64,000 bases of DNA from Gemmatimonadota bacterium. GTDB taxonomy: Bacteria > Gemmatimonadota > Gemmatimonadetes > Gemmatimonadales > Gemmatimonadaceae. The notes beneath the pieces are model-generated. The model saw only the letters and a program-made list of their open reading frames with translations. It made no database searches and was not told the DNA's origin. Shown here one piece after another: positions 1 to 9,010 of this stretch (position 1 is its first letter; each line of letters starts with the position of its first letter). The translations under genes and the position numbers were made by a program. Where the stretch lies: positions 372,001-436,000 of the forward strand of contig JAQBQB010000002.1 in the NCBI GenBank assembly GCA_028287235.1. Reading direction: 5' to 3'.

Positions 1-60
1 TTGAACCCGCAACCCCCGGTGCCACAGACCGGTGCTCTAACCGATTGAGCTACAGCCACC
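1..60 (-). tRNA. tRNA-His (GTG anticodon), 3' part cut by window edge
   Basis: Read on the minus strand from position 60, the sequence folds as a tRNA. It has an acceptor 5' strand with an extra leading G (the G-1 typical of tRNA-His), T8/A9, a GCTC...GAGC D-stem, and a perfect 5-bp anticodon stem CCGGT/ACCGG. The 7-nt loop CTGTGGC puts GTG in the anticodon position. A 5-nt variable region and the start of the T arm (GCGGG TTCAA) follow. The rest of the T arm and the 3' acceptor strand lie outside the window. Confidence 0.93.
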
Positions 61-64
61 ATTG

Positions 65-84
65 TCTGCACCCTGCGGTGCAGA
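65..84 (-). terminator. Hairpin between efp and tRNA-His
   Basis: Perfect 8-bp stem TCTGCACC/GGTGCAGA with a 4-nt loop, lying between the efp stop codon and the tRNA-His gene on the same strand. There is no T-tract, so it could be a weak terminator or a processing hairpin separating the efp message from the tRNA. Confidence 0.35.
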
Positions 85-125
85 GACTTGCATTTTAACC
101 GGACCGCGCCGTCGTATCAACCCGA

Positions 126-689
126 TTATTTCGCGCGCTCCTGATATTCACCCGTGCTCGGATTCACCTTCACCTTGTCGCCCGTGCCAACGAACTCAGG
201 CACGTTGATCGTCACGCCGTTCTCCAGCTTCGCCGGCTTCGTGCTCGACGTCTTCGTCGCCGTCTTCATCACCGGCGCCGTGTCGATCACCTCGAGAATC
301 ATCGAGTTCGGCAGCTTGATGGCCACCGGACGGCCGTCGTAATACTCCGCCTGGATCTTCATCCCCGGCTGCATCCACTCGGCGTTGTCGCCCAGCATCT
401 CCTCGTCCATCTCGAGCTGGTCGTAGCTCTCCGTGTTCATGAAGTGGTACGTGTCACCACCCTGGTACATGAACTCGAGATCGTGCGTTTCCATGAACGC
501 CGGATCGATCGAATCGGCGGCGCGGAAGCGATGGTCGAAGCTCGAGCCGGTGCGCAGATTCTTGAGCTTCGCCTGAACCATTGCGCGCAGATTGCCAGGC
601 GTATGGTGACGGAACTCGACGATGCGGCACGGCTCGCCCTCGAACACGATCACCATTCCGCGGCGAATCTGGGTTGCCGGAATAGCCAT
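126..689 (-). CDS. efp: Elongation factor P
   Basis: 187-residue translation elongation factor that binds ribosomes stalled on consecutive prolines. Size and the order of the KOW-like N-terminal domain and two OB-type domains match the EF-P family; the C-terminus ends in the usual VNPSTGEYQER signature. The start MAIPATQ at 689 gives the family length; an open frame continues upstream but has no EF-P homology. At the loop where E. coli EF-P carries its modified Lys34 (PGKGQA), this protein reads PGNLRA. The tip residue is therefore Asn33, with Arg35 two positions later, so lysine beta-lysylation or Arg rhamnosylation at the canonical position is not possible. A sigma70-like promoter lies about 80-108 bp upstream of the start. 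Confidence 0.95.
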   Translation of the reverse strand: MAIPATQIRRGMVIVFEGEPCRIVEFRHHTPGNLRAMVQAKLKNLRTGSSFDHRFRAADSIDPAFMETHDLEFMYQGGDTYHFMNTESYDQLEMDEEMLGDNAEWMQPGMKIQAEYYDGRPVAIKLPNSMILEVIDTAPVMKTATKTSSTKPAKLENGVTINVPEFVGTGDKVKVNPSTGEYQERAK

Positions 690-768
690 ATGGATCAGCT
701 CGACGATGTAGAAGACGCGGGAAAAACGCGGGAGACGAGAATTTCGCGGTAAACACAAACAGCCTTTG

Positions 769-797
769 AACTTAGATCTATTGCCGGCCGCGGTCAA
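769..797 (-). promoter_or_regulatory. Probable sigma70-type promoter of efp
   Basis: On the minus strand, TTGACC (797-792) is separated by exactly 17 bp from TAAGTT (774-769). This would place transcription start near 762 with a 5' leader of about 70 nt before efp. The -35 match is 5/6; the -10 is weaker. Confidence 0.45.
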
Positions 798-804
798 GCG
801 GGGC

Positions 805-1515
805 TCAGCTCCCCGTCTGCCGCGCCGCCTTCTCCAGCACCGGCCGCAATCCCCTCCAGACGTTCGCCGCGACCATCCGCTCGCCAATGATGTTGGGATG
901 CACGCCGTCCCCCTGGTTGAGCTCGCGATGACCCGCGACGTCGGTGAGCAAAAAGGGCAGCAGCGTCACGCCCTTCTCCTTCGCGACGTCGCCGTACACC
1001 GCGTGAAAGTCCGCCGCGTACCTGGCGCCGAGGTTGGGCAGTGCCTCTATCTGGACCAGTACCACCTTCGCATCGGGACGCTTCGCCTGGATGCGATCGA
1101 GCGCCGTCTCGATGTTCGCCTTGAGCGTCGCCGGCGGAATGCCGCGCAATCCGTCGTTCGCGCCGGTCTCCAGGACCAACACGTCGAAGTTCGCTCGCGT
1201 CAGCCAATCCAGCCGGTCGAGCAATCCCGCCGACGTTTCCCCGCTCACGCCCGCATTCACGACCTCGAACGGCAAACCCGCCGAGTCGATCTTGCGTTGT
1301 ATGAGCATGGGGTAGGCGCTGTCGGGCTCGAGCCCCAAGCCCGCGGTGAGGCTGGTGCCGACGAACAGGAGCGTGGGCCGCGGGGCGCGGGGCGTGGGGC
1401 GTGCCTGCGCACCGCTAGATTCCACAGCTGAGCGCGACGCGCCGGAATCGGCGGGCGGTCGCTGATCGTTTGTTCGTCCGCATGCGGTTATGACGGCGAG
1501 AATCAGGCTGGCCAT
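805..1515 (-). CDS. GDSL/SGNH esterase, TesA-like lipoprotein
   Basis: 236-residue SGNH-hydrolase of the TesA (acyl-CoA thioesterase I / lysophospholipase L1 / arylesterase) family. The start at 1515 gives a short signal peptide ending in the lipobox ITAC (Cys12), so it is probably an outer-envelope lipoprotein. Catalytic blocks are intact: GTSLTAG with nucleophile Ser55, the oxyanion Gly in GVSGETSAG, the GAND block III, and DGVHPN with the Asp-His pair near the C-terminus. A Pro/Arg-rich linker of about 30 residues separates the lipobox from the domain. It is divergent from an ABC ATPase/FtsX-type permease pair 52 bp away, the same arrangement as E. coli tesA beside ybbA-ybbP. This suggests a shared role in envelope lipid handling; substrate unknown. 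Confidence 0.88.
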   Translation of the reverse strand: MASLILAVITACGRTNDQRPPADSGASRSAVESSGAQARPTPRAPRPTLLFVGTSLTAGLGLEPDSAYPMLIQRKIDSAGLPFEVVNAGVSGETSAGLLDRLDWLTRANFDVLVLETGANDGLRGIPPATLKANIETALDRIQAKRPDAKVVLVQIEALPNLGARYAADFHAVYGDVAKEKGVTLLPFLLTDVAGHRELNQGDGVHPNIIGERMVAANVWRGLRPVLEKAARQTGS

Positions 1516-1567
1516 CCAGCGCCGCCGTTCATCGCCCCACGTCCCACGCCTCACGCCCCACGCATCC

Positions 1568-2250
<683 letters not shown>

Positions 2251-2251
<1 letters not shown>

Positions 2252-4845
2252 TGGCGGGCACCCGACAGCTCTTCGGCCTCGCGTGGCGCGAAAGCCGCAC
2301 CGCGCGCCGCCGGCTCCTGCTCTACATGTCGTCGATCTCACTCGGCGTCGCGGCGCTCGTGGCGATCGACTCGTTCTCCGAAAACGTGATCCGTTCGGTG
2401 CACGAGCAGTCGCGCGCGCTGTTGGGCGGCGACGTCATGGTGCACCGGAACGCCCCGTCGACCAAGACCGTCGATTCGCTGCGCGACTCGCTCGCGGCGC
2501 GCGGCATGCCGAGCACCACGGCGATCAACTTCACGTCGATGGCGCTCGTGCCGCGGACGGGCGGAACGCGGCTGGTACAGGTGCACGCGATCGCCCGAGG
2601 CTACCCGTTCTACGGGAACATCACCACCGAGCCGGCGCCGGCGTGGAGCGAGCTCCAGAACGGGCACAACATCGCCGTCGACCCGTCGCTGCTCGTGTCG
2701 CTCGACGCGCAGATCGGCGACAGCGTGGCACTGGGCAACGCGAAGTTCCTCATCGTGGGCTCGCTCAAGAGCGTGCCGGGCGACGTGGGCATCAGCGCGG
2801 CGATCGGCCCCCGCGTCTACATACCGGAGAAGTACGTCGGCGAAACGGGCCTCGTCGTTTTCGGCAGCCGCGCCGAGTACGAGGTGCTCTTCCGGCTGCC
2901 GACCACGGTGGCGCCGGACTTCTTCATCGCGCGCTTTCAGAAACGCTTATTACAGAACACTACCGGTAACGTCCGCGCGGCGGGGTACAACGAGTCGCGG
3001 CTCGCCAGCGCGATCGATCAGCTCCACGACTATCTCGCCGTGGTGGGGCTGGTCGCGCTGCTCCTCGGCGGCATTGGCGTCGCGAGCGGCGTCCACGCGT
3101 TCGCCATGCGCAAGATCGACCCGGTGGCCATTCTCCGCTGCTTGGGCGCGTCGAGCTGGCAGGTGCTCGCCATCTATACCGTGCAGGCGGCGGTGATGGG
3201 CCTCATCGGCGCCGCGGCGGGCGTCGCGCTCGGTATCGGCATTCAGTTCCTCATGCCGCGCGCGCTGCAGGACTTCCTGCCGGTGGACGTCGAGGTGCGG
3301 CTCGCGCCGTCGGCGATCCTGCTCGGGCTGGGCGTGGGCGTGTGGGTCGCGCTGCTCTTCTCCATGCGCCCGCTCGTCGCGTTGCGCCGCGTGTCGCCCC
3401 TCCAGGCATTGCGCCGCCAGCCCGACTCCGAGGCGTTGCGGCGCGCGCGCTGGGATCCGCTGCGGCTCACGCTCGACTTCGCGATCGCGGTGAGCGTGCT
3501 CGAGCTCGGCTTGAGCCGCGCCAACACCGTGCAGCGCGGAATCGGCTTCACCGCCGCCATCGCGGGCGCGATCGGCATTCTCTGGATGAGCGCCGCCGGC
3601 CTGTCGTGGCTCGCGCGCCGTGCGCTGCGGCCGTCCTGGTCGTTCCCGCTGCGCCAAGGCATCGCGAGTCTATACCGCCCCGGCAACCAAACGCGTGCCG
3701 TGGTGCTTGCCTTGGGCTTCGGCGTATTCCTCATGGGCACGTTGTACCAGGTGCAGCACAACATTCTGCGCGGCCTCGATCTGCGGCTCGGACAGGCGCG
3801 CGCGAACGTGGTGTTCTTCGACGTGCAACAGAGCCAACAGCCGGGCATCGACTCGATGATCCGCGCCGGCCACCACGAGCTGATCGAACAGACGCCCATC
3901 GTCCCGATGCGCCTCTCGGCGATCAACGGCCGGCTCGTCACCGACATTCTCGCCGAGGTGGACCGACAGCGCGCTGCTGCGCCGCAGGCGGGGCGCGGCG
4001 GGCCAAACGGCGGCCGACGCAACCGCGGCATGCTGCGCCGCGAATTTCGCTCGACCTACCGTGATTCACTCACCGAGTCGGAGCAGGTGGTGGCCGGAAA
4101 GTGGTTCTCCGCCACACGCGGCGACACGCTCGGCGAGGTGTCGCTCGACACCTCGGCCGCGGGCGAGATGGGCGTGAAGCTCGGCGACACGCTCACGTGG
4201 AACGTGCAGGGCGTGATGGTCCCGACCGTAGTCACGAGCCTGCGCGAGGTGAAGTGGCAGAGCTTCACGCCGAACTTCTTCGCCGTGTTCAACACGAAGT
4301 CGCTGGTGAAGGCGCCGAAGCAATTCGCCATTCTCGTGCGCGCGGCGGATCCCACGGCGATCGCGCATCTTCAGCGCGACGTCGTGGCGAAATACCCGAG
4401 CGTGTCGAGTCTCGATCTCACGCTCGTGCAGCAGACCGTCACGAACGTGCTGGGCAAGGTGACGATGGCCGTGCGCTTCCTGGCGCTGATCAGTCTCGCG
4501 TTGGGTGTGCCGGTGCTGTTCAGCGCCGTGGCCGCGACGCGACGCGAGCGGCTGCGCGAAGGCGTGCTCCTCAAGACGCTCGGCGCCACGCGCCGTCAGA
4601 TCACGCGCATCATGCTCGCGGAGTACGCGCTGCTCGGAACGTTGGGCGCGTTGACGGGCGTGGTGCTGTCGACCCTCGCCGGCTGGGCGTTGATGCACTG
4701 GATCTTCCGCTCGCCCTTCGTGCCGGCGTTCGGACCGGTGGGAATCGTGGCGCTGGCGATGATCTCGCTCGCCGTGGCGATCGGACTGCTCACCGGTCGC
4801 GATGTGTTCGCGGAAACGCCGATGGCGGCGCTGCGGGAGAGCTAG
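2251..4845 (+). CDS. FtsX/YbbP-like ABC transporter permease
   Basis: 864-residue inner-membrane permease with the YbbP-like duplicated FtsX layout. An N-terminal TM segment (about 20-40) is followed by a MacB-type periplasmic domain, three TM helices (about 260-380), two more TM segments in the middle (about 430-510), a second periplasmic domain (about 510-730), and three C-terminal TM helices (about 740-860). The cytoplasmic coupling motifs RKIDPVAILRCLGAS and REGVLLKTLGATRRQ are the FtsX-family contacts with the ATPase. It forms the transporter with the upstream ATPase, to which it is coupled by a 1-nt overlap. The neighbouring TesA-like esterase suggests lipid or lipoprotein-related work; the substrate cannot be read from sequence. 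Confidence 0.9.
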
Positions 4846-4975
4846 GAGCGCGTCTCAGCCCGCGGGCTCGAACGGGAGCGGCATCGGCCTCGGAAATACG
4901 CGCGGCGCAGGCGAGGAACAAACCGGTGGTAAACGCGAGCAGGGCGCGTTGGAAGAACTTCTTGTTCAGATGCAT
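4790..4975 (-). CDS. Possible small secreted peptide (speculative)
   Basis: A 61-codon frame starting MHLNKKFFQRALLAF has a convincing signal-peptide shape: two lysines, a hydrophobic core, then LACA-AR. It has AAG/TTC codons unlike the shadow frames around it. The 3' part runs 56 nt antisense into the end of the ABC permease gene, and I see no clear ribosome binding site. It may be a real small exported peptide or chance; no family is recognised. Confidence 0.2.
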   Translation of the reverse strand: MHLNKKFFQRALLAFTTGLFLACAARISEADAAPVRARGLRRAPSSPAAPPSAFPRTHRDR

Positions 4976-5047
4976 GCTGCACGGGGAAAAACGGAGGGAG
5001 CTACTCGTGGACAAGACGACTCAGACGATCGTTCGGTAAATCGGCGA

Positions 5048-6316
5048 TCAGGGCGTAGGCTTCGGCTCCGCGACCATGATCGGCGTCGAGATGGCGTAGT
5101 TCTCCGAGCCGTCGCCGCGCTGGCCTGACAGGCCGAGTCCCCAGCAGTAGAGATTTCCCTGGGTCGTTACGCCGCAGGAGTGGCTTCCGAATCCCGTGCT
5201 GATCTCCCGGAACTTCTGTCGTCCGAACACGGGCACCGGCGCGGTGGCGCAGGCGAGCTGCTGGTCGCCGCACTGGCCGGTGAGAGTCGTCGGCGGTACG
5301 CCGAGCTGGCCGAACGTGTCGTCGCCCCAGCAGTAGCCCGCACCGCTGGTCGCAACGCCGCAGCTCTGTACGATGCCGGCGCTCACCTGGATGAAACCGA
5401 GATCGCTCGCCAACACTTTGGGCGTCGTGCTGCCGGTCTGGTCGCCGGTGCCCATGCCGCCGCGCGGGTTGGCCTCCCAGCAGTAGCCGACGCCGGCGAG
5501 ATCGGAGCCGCAGGTGGTAAAGCTGCCCACGCTCACCGACGCCAGTGCGGGCGCCTGCGGTACGAGCTCCGGCAGCATCTGTGCGCGCGTGAGCTCGAGC
5601 CCGCTCTGACGCTCGGTCCAGACAGCGCCCCAACAGTACACCGCGCCGACGGTGGTCCGCGCGCAGGTACGCTGCTGTCCCGCGCTCACCGAGGCGACGG
5701 GCGCCGTGATCCGCACGCGCGAGTTGGCCGTGCTGTTCGCGATCGTGCCGTTGCCGAGTTGGCCGCGGTCGTTCGCCCCCCAGCAGAACAGCGCGCCGTC
5801 GGTGCGCACCGCGCAGGTGTGCGAATAGCCGGCGCTGATCTGCGTCCACCCCAACGTGCCGGAGACTTTGGCGAGCGACGGGCCGCCGTTGCCCGCTTCG
5901 CTCACCTGCCCCGCGTCGTTCACGCCCCAGCAGTACGCGTCGCGCGCCGTCGTGATGCCGCACGAGTGGCGCGCTCCGGCGCTGACCGAGGCGAACTTGA
6001 GTCCCGGCTGCACGGGCGTGGGACTCAAGTTACAGACGTACTGCGCTCGCGCGGTGCCGCACACCGTGTCTGAGCGCGCCACGCCGAGCTGTCCGTATTG
6101 ATTGCTGCCCCAGCAGTACGCGTTACCATTCGTCTTCAGGCCGCAGGAATGGTCGCCGCCCACGCTCACCGACTGCCAGTCGCTCTGGCCCAAGTCGTCG
6201 AGCACGCCGTACCGGCGCACCGGGTCGGTCGTGGCGGCGCAGGCGGCCAGGCTCAACGCGCCGATCGCGGCACAGCCGGCGCGAATCATTAGATGGCGGG
6301 GAGGAAAGGCGGTCAT
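5048..6316 (-). CDS. RCC1-repeat lipoprotein
   Basis: 422-residue secreted protein built of about seven RCC1-type beta-propeller repeats. Each carries a variant of HSCGxxxxGxxYCWGxNxxGQLG, with a regularly spaced Cys pair per blade suggesting disulfides outside the cytoplasm. The N-terminus has a hydrophobic segment and the lipobox LAAC, so it is probably a lipid-anchored envelope protein. Start taken at 6316 (MTAFPPRH); an in-frame Met at 6289 (MIRAGCAA) would give the same mature lipoprotein and remove the overlap with a small plus-strand frame. RCC1-family secreted proteins of bacteria have no common enzymatic role; a binding or surface function is the usual guess. It is convergent with the ABC permease. 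Confidence 0.85.
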   Translation of the reverse strand: MTAFPPRHLMIRAGCAAIGALSLAACAATTDPVRRYGVLDDLGQSDWQSVSVGGDHSCGLKTNGNAYCWGSNQYGQLGVARSDTVCGTARAQYVCNLSPTPVQPGLKFASVSAGARHSCGITTARDAYCWGVNDAGQVSEAGNGGPSLAKVSGTLGWTQISAGYSHTCAVRTDGALFCWGANDRGQLGNGTIANSTANSRVRITAPVASVSAGQQRTCARTTVGAVYCWGAVWTERQSGLELTRAQMLPELVPQAPALASVSVGSFTTCGSDLAGVGYCWEANPRGGMGTGDQTGSTTPKVLASDLGFIQVSAGIVQSCGVATSGAGYCWGDDTFGQLGVPPTTLTGQCGDQQLACATAPVPVFGRQKFREISTGFGSHSCGVTTQGNLYCWGLGLSGQRGDGSENYAISTPIMVAEPKPTP

Positions 6317-6416
6317 GACGGAAGGCAGGAACACGGGATTGCTTTGGGCGCTGGCGTTCGGGGTCGTTGCCGCCACGATCCAGATGGGAATCGTGCTGTG
6401 GATGATGTACTGCTGA
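6315..6416 (+). CDS. Possible 33-residue single-pass membrane peptide
   Basis: A short plus-strand frame, MTEGRNTGLLWALAFGVV through to LWMMYC, encodes a charged N-terminus and one continuous hydrophobic segment of about 22 residues. A purine-rich GAGGAAAGGCGG stretch (6301-6312) precedes the ATG and could act as a Shine-Dalgarno. It starts head-to-head with the RCC1 lipoprotein and overlaps its upstream start option by 2 nt. No family recognised; too short to be sure it is translated. Confidence 0.35.
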   Translation: MTEGRNTGLLWALAFGVVAATIQMGIVLWMMYC

Positions 6417-6570
6417 GTGGCGTAATAGAGACGCTCGGCCCCGAGAATCGATAGAGAGAGTCTCGGCTGCGACGGCAAGAACGAGCAGGCAGCGGCGGTC
6501 CGACTCGCGGATCGCGAGTTGTGCAGGACGGGTGTTTAGCGGCGGCCCATGCGTTCCGATAATGAACTGC

Positions 6571-7833
6571 ATGGAGATTCTCGTGTCACGCCAGCCGGTT
6601 TTCGACCGGAGCGAGCAGCTGTACGGCTACGACCTCGTTTTGCGACGGGCGGGCATCGGCAGCACCCCTGAAAATTCCCTCCCCGAGCAACTTGTCGCCG
6701 ACACGTTTCTCGGGATCGGCATCGACCAGGTCGCGGCCGGCCGACGGGCTTTCGTCACCGTCGACCGCGACATGCTGCTCGGCGGCGCCGTGCGCCTGCT
6801 GCCCGCCGACCGCGTGGTATTGCAGCTCAACGGCGGCATCGGCACCGACGCGGAATTGATCCAGTCGTGCGACCAGCTGGTGTGGAGCGGCTACCGGCTC
6901 TCCATCACCAGCGACCACCCGGAGCAACTTCCCGAAGAGCTGCTGCGTCTCGCCGAGATCGTGAAGGTCGACGTGGCCGCGACGGACACGACGATGCTGC
7001 CCGACCTCGCGGCGTGGCTGCGCAGCTTTCAGGTGCGGCTGCTGGCGATGCACGTTCGCCATCGGGTCGAGCGCGACGCGTGCACCAAGCTGGGCTTCGA
7101 GCTGTTCGAGGGCTACAAGTTCACCGCGCCGGAAACGCTGACGCGCCGCGACCTGCCGATCGAGCACGTGAACACGTTCCGTCTCCTCAAGATGGTGCGC
7201 GATCCGAAGACGGGCGACGCGGAGCTGGAGGACGTGCTGCGCCGCGACGTGGCGCTCTCGTACAAGCTGCTGCGCATGGTGAACTCCGCCGCCGTCGGCG
7301 GCCGCGACATCTGGTCGATCGGGCACGCGCTGCGCCTGCTCGGCCGCGACCAGGTTGCGCGCTGGCTCGGCTTGCTCCTCGTGACCGACGGGGCGCGCGA
7401 CGGCGTGCGCGCTGAGCTGATGCACTTGGCGCTCGTGCGCGCGCGCATGTGCGAGCTGCTCGCCGATGCGTCGGGTGTTCCGCGTGCCCGCGGCCCGCTC
7501 TTCCTCGTTGGAATGCTGTCGGTGCTCGATCAGTTGCTCGAGACGCCGATGCAGACGCTGGCCGATTCCATGGAGCTCGCGCCCGACGTCCGCGCCGCGC
7601 TGCTCACGCGCGAAGATTTCTACGGCGGCGTGCTCGGACTCGTCGAAGCGTACGAGCAGGGCTGGTGGGACCAGGTCGACGCGCTGGCCGATTCGGTGGG
7701 CGTGACGCCGCTCGCGCTCGCGCCGCTGTACCTCGACGCATTGGCCTGGGCGACGGAACATGCGCGCCCGCGCGACGAGCCGGCGTCGGTTCGTCAGGTA
7801 GCCTCCTCGGGCGGGCGCTCGCTGCGCCATTAG
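6571..7833 (+). CDS. EAL-like/HDOD domain signalling protein
   Basis: 420-residue cytoplasmic protein of the YuxH type. An N-terminal EAL-like phosphodiesterase fold (about 1-195) is followed by an HDOD domain (about 200-395). The EAL signature is degenerate: where an active enzyme has EALLR this has YDLVLR, and other catalytic acidic residues are not evident, so cyclic-di-GMP hydrolysis is unlikely and binding or scaffolding more probable. The HDOD half (LRRDVALSYKLLRMVNS, IGHALRLLGRDQVARWLGLL) lacks the catalytic HD pair, as is normal for HDOD. The start at 6571 (MEILVSRQPVFD) is the family N-terminus. These proteins usually link nucleotide signalling to motility or surface behaviour. Confidence 0.88.
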   Translation: MEILVSRQPVFDRSEQLYGYDLVLRRAGIGSTPENSLPEQLVADTFLGIGIDQVAAGRRAFVTVDRDMLLGGAVRLLPADRVVLQLNGGIGTDAELIQSCDQLVWSGYRLSITSDHPEQLPEELLRLAEIVKVDVAATDTTMLPDLAAWLRSFQVRLLAMHVRHRVERDACTKLGFELFEGYKFTAPETLTRRDLPIEHVNTFRLLKMVRDPKTGDAELEDVLRRDVALSYKLLRMVNSAAVGGRDIWSIGHALRLLGRDQVARWLGLLLVTDGARDGVRAELMHLALVRARMCELLADASGVPRARGPLFLVGMLSVLDQLLETPMQTLADSMELAPDVRAALLTREDFYGGVLGLVEAYEQGWWDQVDALADSVGVTPLALAPLYLDALAWATEHARPRDEPASVRQVASSGGRSLRH

Positions 7834-7856
7834 TTCGCGATAACGCCCAACCCTTA

Positions 7857-7885
7857 CGCCGTCCAGACTGTCTAACTGGGCGGCG
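7857..7885 (+). terminator. Hairpin after the HDOD gene
   Basis: Stem CGCCGTCCAG/CTGGGCGGCG (10 bp including one G-T pair) with a 9-nt loop, 24 nt after the HDOD stop codon. It is followed by a G-run, not a T-run, so terminator function is only possible. Confidence 0.3.
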
Positions 7886-7918
7886 GGGGGCTATCGTCGC
7901 TGACATCCCAATACGGTG

Positions 7919-8989
7919 ATGTCATCCATGCTACGCCCGCTCGCCGGTCTCCTCTGCCTCGCGCTGTCCATCGCGGCCCAGGCTCAGACGTTTCCCGGCA
8001 ACGACTACGTCATTAAGAATTTTAAATTCGAGAGCGGCGAGTCGCTCGCCGAGCTCCGGATTCACTACATCACCCTTGGCCGGCCGCAGCGCGACGCGGG
8101 CGGCGTGGTACGCAACGCGGTGATCGTGAACCACGGCACGACCGGCTCGGGGAGCGCGTTCACCAGCCGGACCTTCGCCGGTGAGCTGTTCGGGCCCGGC
8201 CAGCTGCTCGACACCGCGAAGTACTACGTGATCCTTCCCGACGGCATCGGCCACGGCCAGTCGAGCAAGCCGAGCGACGGGATGCACGCCCGCTTCCCGA
8301 AGTACACCTACAGCGACATGGTGGAGGCGCAGCACGAGCTGCTCACGAAGGGGCTGAACGTCAACCACCTTCGGCTCGTGATGGGCACCTCGATGGGGTG
8401 CATGCATGCCTGGGTATGGGGGGAGCGGTACCCGGCGTTCGCCGACGGGTTGGTGCCGCTGGCGTGCGCGCCGACACAGATCGCGGGCCGGAACCGTATG
8501 ATCCGCACGATGATCATGGACCTCATCCGCAACGATCCGGGCTACAACGGCGGCGACTACACGACGCAGCCGGCCGGCCTCCGCCCCGCCATGGGCATGC
8601 TCTTCCTCATGACGTCGGCGCCCAAGGTGCAGCAGAAGAGCTCACCCACGCGCGACCAGGCCGACGCGCAGATAAGAAATTATCTCGACCAGAACGTGAA
8701 GTCGCACGACGCCAACGACGTCGTGTATGCCTTCGACGCGTCGCGGACGTACGATCCGTCGCCCGACCTCGAGAAGATCACCGCGCCGGTGCTGGCCATC
8801 AACTCGGCCGACGATTTCGTGAACCCGCCCGAGCTCGGCCTCATGGAGCAGTTGATGCCGCGCGTGAGCCGCGGCAAGTACATCCTGCTGCCGATCACGG
8901 ACCAGACGCGCGGCCATGGCACGCACTCGCTGCCCGCCGTATGGAAGGGCTACCTCGCCGACTTCCTGCAGCAGCTTCCCCAGCGGTAA
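7919..8989 (+). CDS. Secreted alpha/beta-hydrolase, MetX-like fold
   Basis: 356-residue alpha/beta-hydrolase resembling the homoserine O-acetyltransferase (MetX) superfamily, but exported. The signal peptide ends near AAQAQ, which argues against a role in methionine synthesis. The triad is visible: nucleophile Ser in GTSMGCMHAW (about residue 160), Asp in NSADDF (about 300) and His in GHGTHS (about 338). The oxyanion region VNHGTTGSG and the characteristic LPDGIGHGQS segment fit the family. Start chosen at ATG 7919; ATG 7928 is equally possible. It is followed 21 bp later on the same strand by a PorV-like gene. Likely a periplasmic esterase or acyltransferase of unknown substrate. Confidence 0.83.
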   Translation: MSSMLRPLAGLLCLALSIAAQAQTFPGNDYVIKNFKFESGESLAELRIHYITLGRPQRDAGGVVRNAVIVNHGTTGSGSAFTSRTFAGELFGPGQLLDTAKYYVILPDGIGHGQSSKPSDGMHARFPKYTYSDMVEAQHELLTKGLNVNHLRLVMGTSMGCMHAWVWGERYPAFADGLVPLACAPTQIAGRNRMIRTMIMDLIRNDPGYNGGDYTTQPAGLRPAMGMLFLMTSAPKVQQKSSPTRDQADAQIRNYLDQNVKSHDANDVVYAFDASRTYDPSPDLEKITAPVLAINSADDFVNPPELGLMEQLMPRVSRGKYILLPITDQTRGHGTHSLPAVWKGYLADFLQQLPQR

Positions 8990-9010
8990 TTCCTGTTCTC
9001 TCATTACGAA

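Noticed and set aside
1490-1567. Upstream extension of the ABC ATPase frame
   Set aside because: The extension is Arg-rich without homology and overlaps the divergent esterase leader; the family N-terminus starts at 1568.
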